Assembly (NCBI GenBank): GCA_963748485.1
Contig: CAVVJF010000009.1
Coordinates: 1,426,001-1,490,000 of the forward strand
Length of the DNA stretch: 64,000 nt
Source: DASRWT01 sp963748485
Lineage (GTDB): Bacteria; Methylomirabilota; Methylomirabilia; Rokubacteriales; CSP1-6
Direction: 5' to 3'
The translations under genes were made by a program, and so were the position numbers. The notes under the pieces are model-generated. The model was not told the origin of the DNA, did not search any database, and worked only from the letters and a program-made list of their open reading frames with translations. Below are positions 44,466 through 53,918 of this stretch, piece by piece (the stretch's first letter is position 1; each line of letters opens with the position of its first letter).

Positions 44466-45979
44466 CGTGTCCCCTCGCCGTCGGGGGTCACCCCGAAGCG
44501 GAGGAGAGTGACGGAATGGGCGGGGAACTCGTACTCGAACCGCCGGCCCCGGGCGGCGCCCGTGCGGTCGCGCGCATCGACCAGGCGGGGCTGCTCGAAG
44601 GAGTTCATCGCGCCCACGTCCGGCCCGTTGACCTCCGCGATGGCGAGGTCCCCCGTCGCCTCGGCGCCCCCGAGGTCAATGGTTGCCCGGTGAGCCCGGC
44701 TCGCGTCGCGGTTCACCACGGCCAGGCTCACCTGCCGCCCCCCGGCGTCGCAGGTCGCGGCCGCGTCGAGAAGCGTGAACGGGCCGAGCTCGGCCACGTG
44801 GTGGACCCGGCCCTCGCTGCCGGTTTCCTGGGCCGGCGCGAGCGTGTAGGTCTCGCCGGAGACGTGAACGTCGAGGCCGATCTCGCGGATGTGCTCGGCG
44901 TAGAGGCGGAGCGGGTGATAGATGGTCTGGAGGAACAGGCCCTTCGGGCTCGTGAAGATGGGGGCGATCGCGTTGACGAGCTGGGCGAAGTTGGCGATCT
45001 TCACGGTATCGCAGTGGCGGATGAAGCCGTTGAGATACGTCGCGATCGCGAGCGCGTCGGTGAGCGTGTAGCGCTCCTCCACCCCGCCCACCCGATCCTC
45101 GTGGCTCCGCGTCCGGTACCACACGTTCCACTCGTCGAAGGCGATGGCGATGGGGTGGGCGATCCGCTGGGCCGCGCGCACCCGCTCGATGAGAGCCGCG
45201 CAGATGCGCACCGCGCGCTCCGCCTGATGCGACGAGAACACCGTGGTGTAGTGGTCCGCGCTGCCCGTGTAGAGGTGGATGCTGTGGAAGTCGATCAGAT
45301 CGGCGAGGCCGCCCAGCACGATCTCGTCCCACTCGCTCCAGCCGTTCTGCCCGCACCCGATGAGCTGGATGGACGGATCCGTCCGCTTCATGAGGGTGGC
45401 GAAGCCCCGCGCCTTCTTCACGTAGTCGTGGGCGTTGAGGTTGCCGATCTGCCAGCTCCCGTACATCTCGTTGCCGAGCCCCCAGTACTTCACGCGGAGC
45501 GGCTCGGGCCGGCCGTGCTGGCGGCGGAGGTTCGCCCACGAGGTGTTGCCGGTGCCGTTACAGTACTCGACCCAGGCCTGCGCCTCGTCCATGGTGCCCG
45601 AGCCCATGTTGACGCAGATGAAGGGCTCGGCGTCGATCTCCCGGCAGTAGTCGATGAAGTCGAGGGTGCCGAAGCGGTTGGACTCCTCCGCGTACCAGGC
45701 GAGCTCGGTGCGCCGGGGGCGCTGGTCCTTCGGGCCCACGCCGTCGAGCCAGTGATAGGCGCTGACGAAGTTGCCGCCGGGCCAGCGGAGAAGCGGCACG
45801 CGAAGCGGGCGCACCGCTTCCAGAACATCCTGACGAAAACCGCGTGCGTCACTGAGCGGCGAGCCTTCTTCGTAGATCCCGCCGTAGATGCAGCGGCCGA
45901 GATGCTCGATGAAGTTGCCGAAGATCCGCCGATCGACCGTCCCGATGCGCCGCGCCAGATCGATGCCGATGCGTGTCAT
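44462..45979 (-). CDS. GH51 alpha-L-arabinofuranosidase
   Basis: 505 residues from the ATG at 45979; the frame continues upstream only as a shadow. The GH51 blocks are clear: FGNFIEHLGRCIYGGIYE, LRWPGGNFVSAYHW, acid/base Glu171 in YWGLGNEMYG, nucleophile Glu283 in AFDEWNVWY and a C-terminal beta-sandwich. It removes terminal arabinose from arabinoxylan or arabinan oligosaccharides. No signal peptide, so it works in the cytosol on imported oligosaccharides. It is divergent from a sugar ABC importer, which likely brings the substrate. Confidence 0.93.
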   Translation of the reverse strand: MTRIGIDLARRIGTVDRRIFGNFIEHLGRCIYGGIYEEGSPLSDARGFRQDVLEAVRPLRVPLLRWPGGNFVSAYHWLDGVGPKDQRPRRTELAWYAEESNRFGTLDFIDYCREIDAEPFICVNMGSGTMDEAQAWVEYCNGTGNTSWANLRRQHGRPEPLRVKYWGLGNEMYGSWQIGNLNAHDYVKKARGFATLMKRTDPSIQLIGCGQNGWSEWDEIVLGGLADLIDFHSIHLYTGSADHYTTVFSSHQAERAVRICAALIERVRAAQRIAHPIAIAFDEWNVWYRTRSHEDRVGGVEERYTLTDALAIATYLNGFIRHCDTVKIANFAQLVNAIAPIFTSPKGLFLQTIYHPLRLYAEHIREIGLDVHVSGETYTLAPAQETGSEGRVHHVAELGPFTLLDAAATCDAGGRQVSLAVVNRDASRAHRATIDLGGAEATGDLAIAEVNGPDVGAMNSFEQPRLVDARDRTGAARGRRFEYEFPAHSVTLLRFGVTPDGEGTR

Positions 45980-46009
45980 GCCGCGGAGTCTACGCGAGCG
46001 AGGAGCGGT

Positions 46010-46038
46010 TTGACAGTCCGGGAGGGAGCGCCTAGAGT
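46010..46038 (+). promoter_or_regulatory. Sigma-70-type promoter of the sugar ABC transporter
   Basis: TTGACA (46010-46015), 17-base spacer, TAGAGT (46033-46038). The predicted start near 46045 gives a leader of about 28 bases with GGGGAGG before the ATG at 46073. It lies in the 93-base divergent gap with the arabinofuranosidase gene; no operator palindrome is evident. Confidence 0.7.
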
Positions 46039-46072
46039 CGGGGCCGAACGCAGCGTCACCAGGGGAGGCGCC

Positions 46073-47347
46073 ATGAGCGAGAGACACGCCGGAGTGAGCC
46101 GTCGGACGTTCGTCACGGGCGCCGCCGCGGGCGGAGCGGCCTGGGTGGCTGGAGGCGCCCGGCGCGCCGCTGCGCAGGCGAAGCCCACCATCACCTACTG
46201 GAACGGCCTCACCGGCGCCGACGGCAAGGTGATGGACGAGCTGATCGATCGCTTCACGAAAGAGACCGGCATCAAGATCGAGCAGCAGCGCATTCCCTGG
46301 GCGGATCTCTACGCGAAGCTCCAGGTGTCGGTGCCCGCCGGCGAGGGGCCCGACTTGGCGCTCATCCACACCGTGGAGGTGCCGCACTTCGCCAGCGACG
46401 GCGTCCTCGAGGTCATCGACGAGGGCGCGCTGGGGAACAAGGGCTTCCGCGCCGCCGACTATCTGCCCGCCACCTGGCAGGGCGGCGTCTTCGAGGGCAA
46501 GCGCTACTCGATCGCGCTCGACGTCCCCCAGCACGTCCTCTATCTGAACGTGAAGGTCATGAAGGAGGCCGGCCTCGTCGGCGCCGACGGGCGGCCGAAG
46601 GTGCCGGGCAGCCGCGAGGAGCTCGTCCAGATGGCGAAGCAGATGGCCAAGGGCGACACCTTCGGCGTCGCCATCGGCACGGTGAGCCCGGGCCGCTACA
46701 CGTGGGGCTTCCACAACCTGCTCTGGCAGAACGGCGCCAACGTGTTCACGTCCGATCTCAAACGCTCCGCGCTCGCCGATCCGGCCGCCATCGAGGTCGC
46801 CGAGTTCTGGGGTACGCTCTTCGGGCCGCTCAAGATCGCCCCGCCCGCGAACGCGAGCTGCCGCGACGCGTTCATCGCGGGCAAACTCGGCATGTGGATC
46901 GCCGGGTCGTGGAACTTCACGGGGCTGCGCGACGCGAAGGTCGAGTTCGCGGCGGCGCCGGTGCCCCGGCTCTTCAAACAGCCGGTGGTGTGGTCCATGC
47001 CGCATCAGTTCACCTTCCCCAAGCCCAAGGCGGCCGACGCCGCCAAGCGCGAAGCCGCGTGGACCCATATCCGATGGATGACGGACCACGTGGCGGAGTG
47101 GACGCTCAAGGCGGGCCAGGTCTCGGCCTCGCGCAAGGCCCATAGCGATCCGCGCATCGCCGCCGACCCCGTGCTCCGCGTGCTCATGTCTCAGGGTGCC
47201 AACTGGCAGGTCGGCCAGCCGAGCCCGCGCTGGGTGGCCGCCGAGAACCTGACCCGACCCGTGATCGAGAGCGTCTACATCGGGCAGAAGCCCGCCCGGG
47301 CCGCGATGGAGGACCTGGCCCGACAGATCAACGCGCTCCCCGTCTGA
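46073..47347 (+). CDS. Sugar ABC transporter substrate-binding protein with Tat signal
   Basis: 424 residues from the ATG at 46073 (strong GGGGAGG); the frame upstream is a shadow. A twin-arginine signal SRRTFVTGAAAGGAAW lies at about 9-35, followed by a family 1 solute-binding fold (TITYWNGLTGADGKVMDELIDRFTKETGIKIE). Later parts match extracellular sugar-binding proteins. It should deliver an oligosaccharide, plausibly arabinose-containing given its neighbour, to the two permeases that follow. Confidence 0.92.
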   Translation: MSERHAGVSRRTFVTGAAAGGAAWVAGGARRAAAQAKPTITYWNGLTGADGKVMDELIDRFTKETGIKIEQQRIPWADLYAKLQVSVPAGEGPDLALIHTVEVPHFASDGVLEVIDEGALGNKGFRAADYLPATWQGGVFEGKRYSIALDVPQHVLYLNVKVMKEAGLVGADGRPKVPGSREELVQMAKQMAKGDTFGVAIGTVSPGRYTWGFHNLLWQNGANVFTSDLKRSALADPAAIEVAEFWGTLFGPLKIAPPANASCRDAFIAGKLGMWIAGSWNFTGLRDAKVEFAAAPVPRLFKQPVVWSMPHQFTFPKPKAADAAKREAAWTHIRWMTDHVAEWTLKAGQVSASRKAHSDPRIAADPVLRVLMSQGANWQVGQPSPRWVAAENLTRPVIESVYIGQKPARAAMEDLARQINALPV

Positions 47348-47363
47348 TCCGCGGCGCGCGATC

Positions 47364-48260
47364 ATGGGACGCGGACGACGGGGCGGAACCGTGTCCCGGC
47401 GGGGCTGGCTGATCGCGTACTGCTTCCTGGCCCCCGGCCTGCTCCTCTTCGCGCTCTTCCGCCTCTATCCCCTGCTCGACGGCCTGCGGCTGTCCTTCAC
47501 CAATGCGCGGCTGGGCCGCCCGGCGCAGGCCTTCGTGGGGCTCGCCAACTACGAGCGCCTGCTCGACGACACGCGCTTCCACGTGAGCCTCTGGAACACG
47601 GTCTTCTACACCGCCGCGAGCACGCTGCCGATCCTCGCCATTCCCCTGCTGCTGGCGGTGGCGCTCAACCGCGGGGCGATGCGGACGGTGCTGCGCGGCG
47701 CCTTCTTCTTTCCCTTCACGCTCTCCGTGGTCACGGTGGGGCTCACCTGGCTCTGGCTCCTCGATCCCGTGGTCGGCCCCTTCAACTATTACCTGCGCGC
47801 GCTGGGCGTCCCCGCGCGCTCCTGGCTGGCCGATCCCGCCACCGCCATGTGGGTGATCATCGTCACGACCGTGTGGTGGGTCACCGGCTACTACCTCGTG
47901 ATCTATCTGGCGGGGCTGCAGGACATTCCCCGCGATCTCTACGAGTCGGCGGCGCTGGACGGCGCCGGCGCCATCCGCGCCTTCTGGGCGATCACTCTCC
48001 CCCTGCTGCGCCCGGTGCTGCTCTTCGTGTTCGTCACCCACATGATCGGCTCGTTCCAGATCTTCGGGCAGGTGTTCGTGCTCACCCAGGGCGGCCCCGG
48101 CGACGGCACCCGCACCGTGGTCCAGCACCTCTACGAGACCGCCTTCCAGAACTACTTTCACTTCGGCTCCGCCTCCGCGATGGCGTGGGTGCTCTTCGCC
48201 ATCGTCCTGGTCTTCTCGGTGCTCCAGTTCCGCCTCCTGCGGGGCAACACGGAGTTCTGA
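47364..48260 (+). CDS. Sugar ABC transporter permease, MalF/UgpA-like
   Basis: 298 residues with six membrane helices and the EAA loop ESAALDGAGAIRAFWAITLPLL near 195-216, which docks the ATPase. Typical of the CUT1 carbohydrate uptake family. It follows the binding protein by 16 bases and precedes the second permease by 7. Confidence 0.93.
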   Translation: MGRGRRGGTVSRRGWLIAYCFLAPGLLLFALFRLYPLLDGLRLSFTNARLGRPAQAFVGLANYERLLDDTRFHVSLWNTVFYTAASTLPILAIPLLLAVALNRGAMRTVLRGAFFFPFTLSVVTVGLTWLWLLDPVVGPFNYYLRALGVPARSWLADPATAMWVIIVTTVWWVTGYYLVIYLAGLQDIPRDLYESAALDGAGAIRAFWAITLPLLRPVLLFVFVTHMIGSFQIFGQVFVLTQGGPGDGTRTVVQHLYETAFQNYFHFGSASAMAWVLFAIVLVFSVLQFRLLRGNTEF

Positions 48261-48267
48261 GGCCGGC

Positions 48268-49116
48268 ATGCCACGTCCCCGCGACCCTCAAGCCCTCGCG
48301 CTCACCGTCGGCCTCGGCGCGCTCGCCGTCCTGTGGCTCCTGCCCGTGGTGTGGGTGGTCGTCACGTCGCTCAAGCACACCGCCGACATCGTCCGCGTGC
48401 CGCCGGAGTGGGTCCCGTGGCCGGCCACCCTCGAGCACTATGTGGAAGTGCTCTTCAGCAGCTCGCGCACCGCCCGCATCGGCCGCGCCTTTGTGAACAG
48501 CATCATCGTCTCCCTCGGGACCGTCGCGCTCGTGGTCGGCACGAGCGCCCTCGCCGCGTATCCCCTCGCCCGCATGCGCTTTCCGGGGCGGAACCTCGTC
48601 TTCGTCGTGATCATCGGCAGCCTGATGATTCCCAACGCGGTGGTGCTGGTGCCGCAGTACGTGCTCGTGCAGCAGCTCGGCTGGCTCAGCACGTATCAGG
48701 GGTTGATCGTGCCGGAGGCCGCCATGACTTTCGCCTTCGGCGTCTTCCTCCTCCGGCAGTTCTTCCTCACGATGCCGCGCGAGCTCGAGGACGCGGCGCG
48801 GATCGACGGCGCGAACGCCTGGCAGGTCTTCGCGAAGATCGTCGTGCCGCTCTCGCAGCCCGTGCTCGCTGCCCTCGCCATCTTCGCCTTCCGATCGGCG
48901 TGGAACGACTTCCTGTGGCCGCTGATCGCGGTGAACAAGGCGGAGATGTTTCCGCTCCCCGTGGCGCTGGCGCTCCTGCGCGGAGCCTACAGCTCCGAGT
49001 CCTACGGCCCGATCATGGCCGGCGCGGCCTTGAGCGCGCTGCCGCTCCTGCTGGTGTTCCTCGTGGCCAATCGCCGCATCGTCGAGGGCGTGCGGCTGAG
49101 CGGCCTCAAGGGCTAG
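48268..49116 (+). CDS. Sugar ABC transporter permease, MalG/UgpE-like
   Basis: 282 residues with six membrane helices and the EAA loop LEDAARIDGANAWQVFAKIVVPL near residues 172-192. It partners the previous permease in a CUT1 transporter. No ATP-binding gene follows, so a shared MsmK/UgpC-type ATPase elsewhere must power it. Its last 11 bases overlap the convergent selB gene. Confidence 0.93.
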   Translation: MPRPRDPQALALTVGLGALAVLWLLPVVWVVVTSLKHTADIVRVPPEWVPWPATLEHYVEVLFSSSRTARIGRAFVNSIIVSLGTVALVVGTSALAAYPLARMRFPGRNLVFVVIIGSLMIPNAVVLVPQYVLVQQLGWLSTYQGLIVPEAAMTFAFGVFLLRQFFLTMPRELEDAARIDGANAWQVFAKIVVPLSQPVLAALAIFAFRSAWNDFLWPLIAVNKAEMFPLPVALALLRGAYSSESYGPIMAGAALSALPLLLVFLVANRRIVEGVRLSGLKG

Positions 49117-51040
49117 GCTGCGAGGCGCGGGACTCCCTCAGCACCCTGCGTTCGCCCTGACGTATGGTCACCCGCTGGGCATCGAAGTACTCCATGAGGG
49201 GAATGGCGTATTTCCGGCTGACGCCGAAGAGGTCCTTCATGTCGGCGGGGCCCAGCTCCTTCTTCTCCTTGAGGTGGGCGACCAGCCGGGTCTGGATGTC
49301 CTGGAGCGCTTCCGCGTGGAAGTAGAGGGATTCCTTCACGCGCACGAGCTTGCGGTCGGCGAGGAGGAGCAGGAAGAGCTCGTGCTTCTCCGTCCCCTTG
49401 ACGCCGTGCTTGCCGAACGCCTCCTCGACCGCGGGCGGCGCCGCCCCCGCGCGCCGGAACTCGCCCTCCACGCCCTCCACCACGCGCTGCTGATCCGGGC
49501 TCAGGCGGATGGTGTGCGCGGTTAGGCGCACCTGATCGCGCTCGCTCCGCACAACCCCTTCGGCCTCGAGGGCGGTCAGGAGCTGGGTGAACACTTTCTC
49601 CTGCGCGTTGCCCGCACGGCTCCGCAGCTCCTCTCGCGAGATACCGCCGCGCAGGGGATTTTCCGCGTGGAAGGCCTCCAGCAGGGCGAGGGTGGCCGCG
49701 CGGAGCCGATCGTTGGCGGCCCGGTGGAGATAGGCGTCGCGATCGACCGCCACGATGGCGCCCGCGCGCTGCAGCTCGTCGAGGAGCGCGCGCAGGCGCT
49801 CGGGGCCGAAGGGCGTGCGGGCGAGCAGGTCCGTCAACCGCGCGCCCGCGGCCCCGGCCTGCTGGAGATGCTCCTCCACCACCTGGGCGGGCGCGCCGGT
49901 AGAGAGGAGGTCCAGATGAGCGCGGAGGGCCTGCGCGGCTTTTCGCTTGAAGCGCGGCGGTGAGACGTCCAGCACCGTCCCGCCGCCGATGGTGACGATG
50001 GGCGAATAGGTGCGGATCACGTAGCGATCCCCCGGCAGCGCCACCACCGGCGCCTCCAGCCGGAAGCGCCCGTAGGAAGCCTGTCCTTGCGGCAGCTCCG
50101 CCTGGCCCACGAGGAGGACGCGCGCCATCACCTCCTGCGTGCCCACGTGGAAGCGGACACGCTCGCGCATCTTGAGCGGCCGGGGCGCGTCGGCGAGCAG
50201 CTCCACCGTCGCGTCGATGGCCGCCGTCGCGAGCAAGGCGCCCGCCGGCGCCACCACGTCGCCGCGCTCGACGGCCGTGCGCTCCACGCCCTGAAGATTC
50301 ACGGCGGTGCGCTGGCCGGCGGCGACACCCTCGACGCCGTGGCCGTGCACCTGAAGCCCACGCACCTTGGACTGAATGCCGCGTGGGTAAATTTCAACAC
50401 GTTCATCGAGCGCGAGACGTCCAGTGGTGAGGGTACCGGTCACCACGGTGCCGAAGCCCCGCACGGTGAAGACGCGGTCTACGGGCAGGCGCGCCGTCTG
50501 GTCCTGCGACTTGGCGGGAATCGCCCGCGCGAGCCGACCCAGCTCGGCGCGCAGCTCATGGAGACCCTCACCGGTCTTCGAGGAGACCGGCACGATAGGG
50601 CAGCCCGCGAGGAACGTCCCACCGAGGAGCCGCGCCACATCGTCGCGGACCAGCTCCAGCCAGTCCGCCTCGACCATGTCAATCTTGGTGAGGGCCACGA
50701 GTCCGCTCTTGATGCGCAGGAGCGAGCAGATGGCCAGGTGCTCGCGCGTCTGCGGCATCACGCCCTCGTCGGCGGCGATCACGAGCATGGCGAGATCGAT
50801 GCCGCCCACCCCGGCCAGCATGTTCTTCACGAATCGCTCGTGGCCGGGGACATCCACGATCTCGATGGTGAGGCCGTCGGGCTCCTCGAGAAACGCGAAG
50901 CCGAGGTCGATGGTGATGCCGCGCGCTTTTTCCTCCGGCAGGCGATCGGTGTCCGTGCCCGTGAGCGCTTTGACCAGCGAGGTCTTGCCGTGGTCGATGT
51001 GCCCGGCCGTTCCGATGACGACGTGCTTGGAGTCGGCCAT
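49106..51040 (-). CDS. selB: Selenocysteine-specific elongation factor SelB
   Basis: 644 residues. The GTPase domain starts VVIGTAGHIDHGKTSLVKALTG, with DVPGHERFV and TKID. EF-Tu-like domains II and III follow (to about 370), and four winged-helix domains (about 375-640) bind the SECIS hairpin. SelB brings Sec-tRNA to UGA codons in place of EF-Tu. It ends the operon, 7 bases after selA. Confidence 0.96.
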   Translation of the reverse strand: MADSKHVVIGTAGHIDHGKTSLVKALTGTDTDRLPEEKARGITIDLGFAFLEEPDGLTIEIVDVPGHERFVKNMLAGVGGIDLAMLVIAADEGVMPQTREHLAICSLLRIKSGLVALTKIDMVEADWLELVRDDVARLLGGTFLAGCPIVPVSSKTGEGLHELRAELGRLARAIPAKSQDQTARLPVDRVFTVRGFGTVVTGTLTTGRLALDERVEIYPRGIQSKVRGLQVHGHGVEGVAAGQRTAVNLQGVERTAVERGDVVAPAGALLATAAIDATVELLADAPRPLKMRERVRFHVGTQEVMARVLLVGQAELPQGQASYGRFRLEAPVVALPGDRYVIRTYSPIVTIGGGTVLDVSPPRFKRKAAQALRAHLDLLSTGAPAQVVEEHLQQAGAAGARLTDLLARTPFGPERLRALLDELQRAGAIVAVDRDAYLHRAANDRLRAATLALLEAFHAENPLRGGISREELRSRAGNAQEKVFTQLLTALEAEGVVRSERDQVRLTAHTIRLSPDQQRVVEGVEGEFRRAGAAPPAVEEAFGKHGVKGTEKHELFLLLLADRKLVRVKESLYFHAEALQDIQTRLVAHLKEKKELGPADMKDLFGVSRKYAIPLMEYFDAQRVTIRQGERRVLRESRASQPSP

Positions 51041-51047
51041 GCGCGCC

Positions 51048-52502
51048 CTACAGGGCGGCGAGAACGCGGGCGAGATCGGGGAGATCGGCGGGCAGCACGG
51101 TGCGGAGGTCGAGCAGGAGGCGATCCTCGGCGAGGCGGCCCAGCACCGGCGGCCGGCCGGCCCGCAGCGCTTCGTCCAGCGCCTGCGGCGCCCGCTCGGC
51201 GGTGCCGAGGGCGAGGGCGGCGGTGGGCAGCTCCACCGTGGGGAGCGCGCCGCCGCCCACCTGCGAGGTGGTCTCGACCAGCGCGGCGCCGACCCGGCGC
51301 TGCGCCTCGGCGGGCAGCCGGCGCAGCAGGGCGCGGGCCCGCCGGCGGATCGCCACCAAGGGTTCAGTCAGTAGGCGGAGAGTCGGGATGGTTTCCAGCG
51401 CGTCGCCCGCCTCGTACGCGTAGAGCGTCGCTTCCAGGGCCGCGATCGTGAACTTGTCGATGCGCAGCGCGCGGTTCAGCGGGTTCTTGGCGAGGAGCGC
51501 GATCGCGTTCGCGCGCCCCACCACGATGCCCGACTGCGGGCCGCCGAGAAGCTTGTCGCCCGAGAAGGAGACCAGATCCACACCCGAGGCGACCACCTCC
51601 GGCACGGTGGGTTCGTAGGGGAAGCCATAGGGGCGCAGGTCGAGCAGCGAGCCCGAGCCCAGGTCCTCCATCACGGGAATGCCGCGCTGCCGCCCCAGCT
51701 CGACCAGCTCGCGCGACGACACCGCGGCGGTGAAGCCCACGACACGGTAGTTCGAGGTGTGGACCTTCAGGAGCAGGCCGGTTTCGGGCCCAATGGCGGC
51801 GGCGTAGTCCTTGAGGTGGGTGCGGTTGGTGGCGCCTACCTCGCGCAGCACCGCGCCGGAGCGGCGCATGATGTCGGGGATGCGGAACTCGCCGCCGATC
51901 TCGATCAGCTCCCCGCGCGAGACGATCACTTCCTTGCCCTTCGCGAGGCTTTCCAGCGCCAGCAGGACGGCGGAGGCGCAGTTGTTCACCACCAGCGAGC
52001 CCTCGGCGCCGGTGAGCCGCCGCAGGAGCCCGTCCACGTGCGCATAGCGCGAGCCGCGCTCCTTGCGCGCGATATCCATCTCGAGGTTCGAGTAGGCGCC
52101 CGCCACCGCGGCGAGGCGCTCGAGCGCGAGGGGCGAGAGCAGCGCGCGGCCGAGGTTGGTGTGGAGGACCACCCCCGTGGCGTTGATGACGCGCGCCAGC
52201 GAGAAGGCGCCCGCGCGGCCGAGGCCGGCCAGCACCTCGTCCGCGATGCGCGCCGCGTCCGTCACAACGGGCGCCGCCGAGCCGCCGGGCGTTGCCGCCG
52301 CGGCCAGCAGGCGCGCACGCGCGCGCGCGAGGGCCTCGCGCACCGCCTCCACGCGCCGCGCGTGCGGCAGCGCGGCCAGCGCGGGCGCCTCCGCGAGCGC
52401 GCCCAGGACGGCATCCACCGAGGGCAGCCCGCGCAGCAGCGCCTGCGCCGCCGCGGTGGGGCGGGTGTCGGTTGCGCCCGGCCCCTTACCCGCCCGCGGC
52501 AA
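51048..52502 (-). CDS. selA: L-seryl-tRNA(Sec) selenium transferase SelA
   Basis: 484 residues. An N-terminal tRNA-binding domain precedes a PLP domain with the catalytic Lys in VSFSGDKLLGGPQSG (near residue 300) and INATGVVLHTNLGRALLS. It converts Ser-tRNA(Sec) to Sec-tRNA(Sec) using selenophosphate. The start overlaps the end of the 95-residue gene by 17 bases, so the two are likely coupled. Confidence 0.96.
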   Translation of the reverse strand: MPRAGKGPGATDTRPTAAAQALLRGLPSVDAVLGALAEAPALAALPHARRVEAVREALARARARLLAAAATPGGSAAPVVTDAARIADEVLAGLGRAGAFSLARVINATGVVLHTNLGRALLSPLALERLAAVAGAYSNLEMDIARKERGSRYAHVDGLLRRLTGAEGSLVVNNCASAVLLALESLAKGKEVIVSRGELIEIGGEFRIPDIMRRSGAVLREVGATNRTHLKDYAAAIGPETGLLLKVHTSNYRVVGFTAAVSSRELVELGRQRGIPVMEDLGSGSLLDLRPYGFPYEPTVPEVVASGVDLVSFSGDKLLGGPQSGIVVGRANAIALLAKNPLNRALRIDKFTIAALEATLYAYEAGDALETIPTLRLLTEPLVAIRRRARALLRRLPAEAQRRVGAALVETTSQVGGGALPTVELPTAALALGTAERAPQALDEALRAGRPPVLGRLAEDRLLLDLRTVLPADLPDLARVLAAL

Positions 52503-52773
52503 GGCCCGTCTCCACGCGCTCCTTCACCCGCGCGATCACCTCGTTGGCCTCGCGGCGCAGCGCCTCGGCGCTCACGCCCTCCGGGCTCTTCTTCAGGAGG
52601 CGCCGCACCGCTTCCTCGGTGAGGCCGGCCCAGAGCTCGTCCAGATCGCTCGGCGAGAAGCCCTGCCCGCGCAGCGCGCCCGTCCACTCGCGCGCCAGCT
52701 CTTCCACCAGGCGATCGCGCTCATGCGCGAGGCGGCGGGCGCGCTTGATCAGCTCGGGCAGCCGCGGGGGCAT
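52486..52773 (-). CDS. Unknown 95-residue helical protein linked to selA
   Basis: 95 residues, Arg/Glu/Leu-rich and predicted all-helical (LPELIKRARRLAHERDRLVEELAREW, then SPSDLDELWAGLTEEAVRRLLKK). I do not recognise a family. It overlaps selA by 17 bases and follows the lipoprotein gene by 4. Its position inside the selenocysteine operon suggests a link to Sec biosynthesis, or it may be a passenger. Confidence 0.7.
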   Translation of the reverse strand: MPPRLPELIKRARRLAHERDRLVEELAREWTGALRGQGFSPSDLDELWAGLTEEAVRRLLKKSPEGVSAEALRREANEVIARVKERVETGLAAGG

Positions 52774-52777
52774 GCGC

Positions 52778-53278
52778 CTACTCCCGCACCAGGCGACGCA
52801 CGGTGTCCAGGAGGTTCGCCTCCCAGCGGCCCGTCGAGACGCAGAGGTACATCGTCTCCGACTTCAGCTTGCCGGAATCGCCACGCCGCCAGGCCTGGGT
52901 CCGCATCTTGGAGTTCACCTGTACGTCGGTGGCGCCGGCGCCGTTCGGCTGGACGAAGACGGTGAACGAGACCACCGCGTCGCCTTCGAGCCCGTCGTCG
53001 CCGATCCGCCCGCAGTCGGCATAGACGCCGATGGGCGAGACCATCTCATCCGAGGACACGACACCCGAATCCCGCGCTACCGCCCGGAGCGGCACGTTCT
53101 CACCCGCCAGCGCGCGGATCAGGGCCCGCCAGGTCGCGTCGTAGGGCGCCGCGATCTGATCACGGTGGGGCGGCGGCACGATGGGCGACACGAAGGGGCG
53201 CGAGCAGGCGGCCACCCCGGCGAGGGCGAGGCCGGCGACGAGGAGTCCGGCCGGGCGGGAGCGTAGGGCCCGGAGCAT
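52778..53278 (-). CDS. Hypothetical lipoprotein
   Basis: 166 residues. A lipoprotein signal with lipobox-like LAGVAACS ends at Cys25. The mature domain reads APYDATWRALIRALAGENVPLRAVARDSGVVSSDEM, with alternating strands and helices recalling BamC/NlpB-type helix-grip folds, but no clear family. It lies 9 bases after the DUF3105 gene. Outer-membrane anchoring is likely. Confidence 0.75.
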   Translation of the reverse strand: MLRALRSRPAGLLVAGLALAGVAACSRPFVSPIVPPPHRDQIAAPYDATWRALIRALAGENVPLRAVARDSGVVSSDEMVSPIGVYADCGRIGDDGLEGDAVVSFTVFVQPNGAGATDVQVNSKMRTQAWRRGDSGKLKSETMYLCVSTGRWEANLLDTVRRLVRE

Positions 53279-53287
53279 GCCGCTATC

Positions 53288-53875
53288 TTACCGCTTGTGG
53301 TGGTCGATGCCGCGATAGGCGCGGATGAAGCGGACGATGCGCCCCTCGTCGTACTCATCGAAGGCGTCCAGCCGCGTCCACGCGGTGAGCGCGATGCGTG
53401 TCTTCATGCCGGGATAGGGGGCCAGCACCACCTGCCGGTCATAGCCCTTCACGATGGCGGCGAGCTTGTCGAACAGGTCGGCGCAGCCGTTCGGGCAGTT
53501 GTACTGGATGACCACGCCGCCGTCCTCCAGGTTGTGCACCTGCAGCTCGCGCGTGATCGGCACGTTGTGGACGCCCCACGGCGCCAGATAGGGCAGATGC
53601 GGGCCCGAGGTGGGCGGGTCGGAATTGTAGGCGACGTGCGGCTCCGACTCCGTCTGGATGTGGAGATTGCCCTGATCCGCGAACTCCACGCCCGGCCGGT
53701 TCGCGGAGGCCTGATAGGCGAAGTAGCCCACCACCACCGCCACCACCACCGCCGCGGCGATGCCCAGCGCCGCGTTGCGCTGCCGCTGCGCTGCACGCGA
53801 GGGCCCGCGCGCGGGCTTCTCCGCCTTGCGGGCCTTGGGATCCTTCCGCTCCTTCGCCGCCCTGTCTTGCGCCAT
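53288..53875 (-). CDS. DUF3105 family membrane-anchored protein
   Basis: 195 residues from the ATG at 53875 (AAGGAG upstream). A Lys/Arg-rich N-terminus and one membrane helix (about 35-57, AALGIAAAVVVAVVVGYFAY) precede an extracytoplasmic DUF3105 domain with VAYNSDPPTSGPH, HNLEDGGVVIQYNCPNGC and ALTAWTRLDAFDEYDEGRI. Conserved His and Cys suggest metal or thiol chemistry; function is unknown. It is the first protein gene after tRNA-Sec on this strand, 43 bases away. Confidence 0.85.
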   Translation of the reverse strand: MAQDRAAKERKDPKARKAEKPARGPSRAAQRQRNAALGIAAAVVVAVVVGYFAYQASANRPGVEFADQGNLHIQTESEPHVAYNSDPPTSGPHLPYLAPWGVHNVPITRELQVHNLEDGGVVIQYNCPNGCADLFDKLAAIVKGYDRQVVLAPYPGMKTRIALTAWTRLDAFDEYDEGRIVRFIRAYRGIDHHKR

Positions 53876-53918
53876 GCCGCTCCTTCGCTCCTTCGCGATA
53901 TTCGGGCTGCGCCCGTGT

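Noticed and set aside
44459..46072. Upstream extension of the sugar-binding protein frame
   Set aside because: It is the complement of the arabinofuranosidase gene. The promoter, Shine-Dalgarno and Tat signal place the start at 46073.
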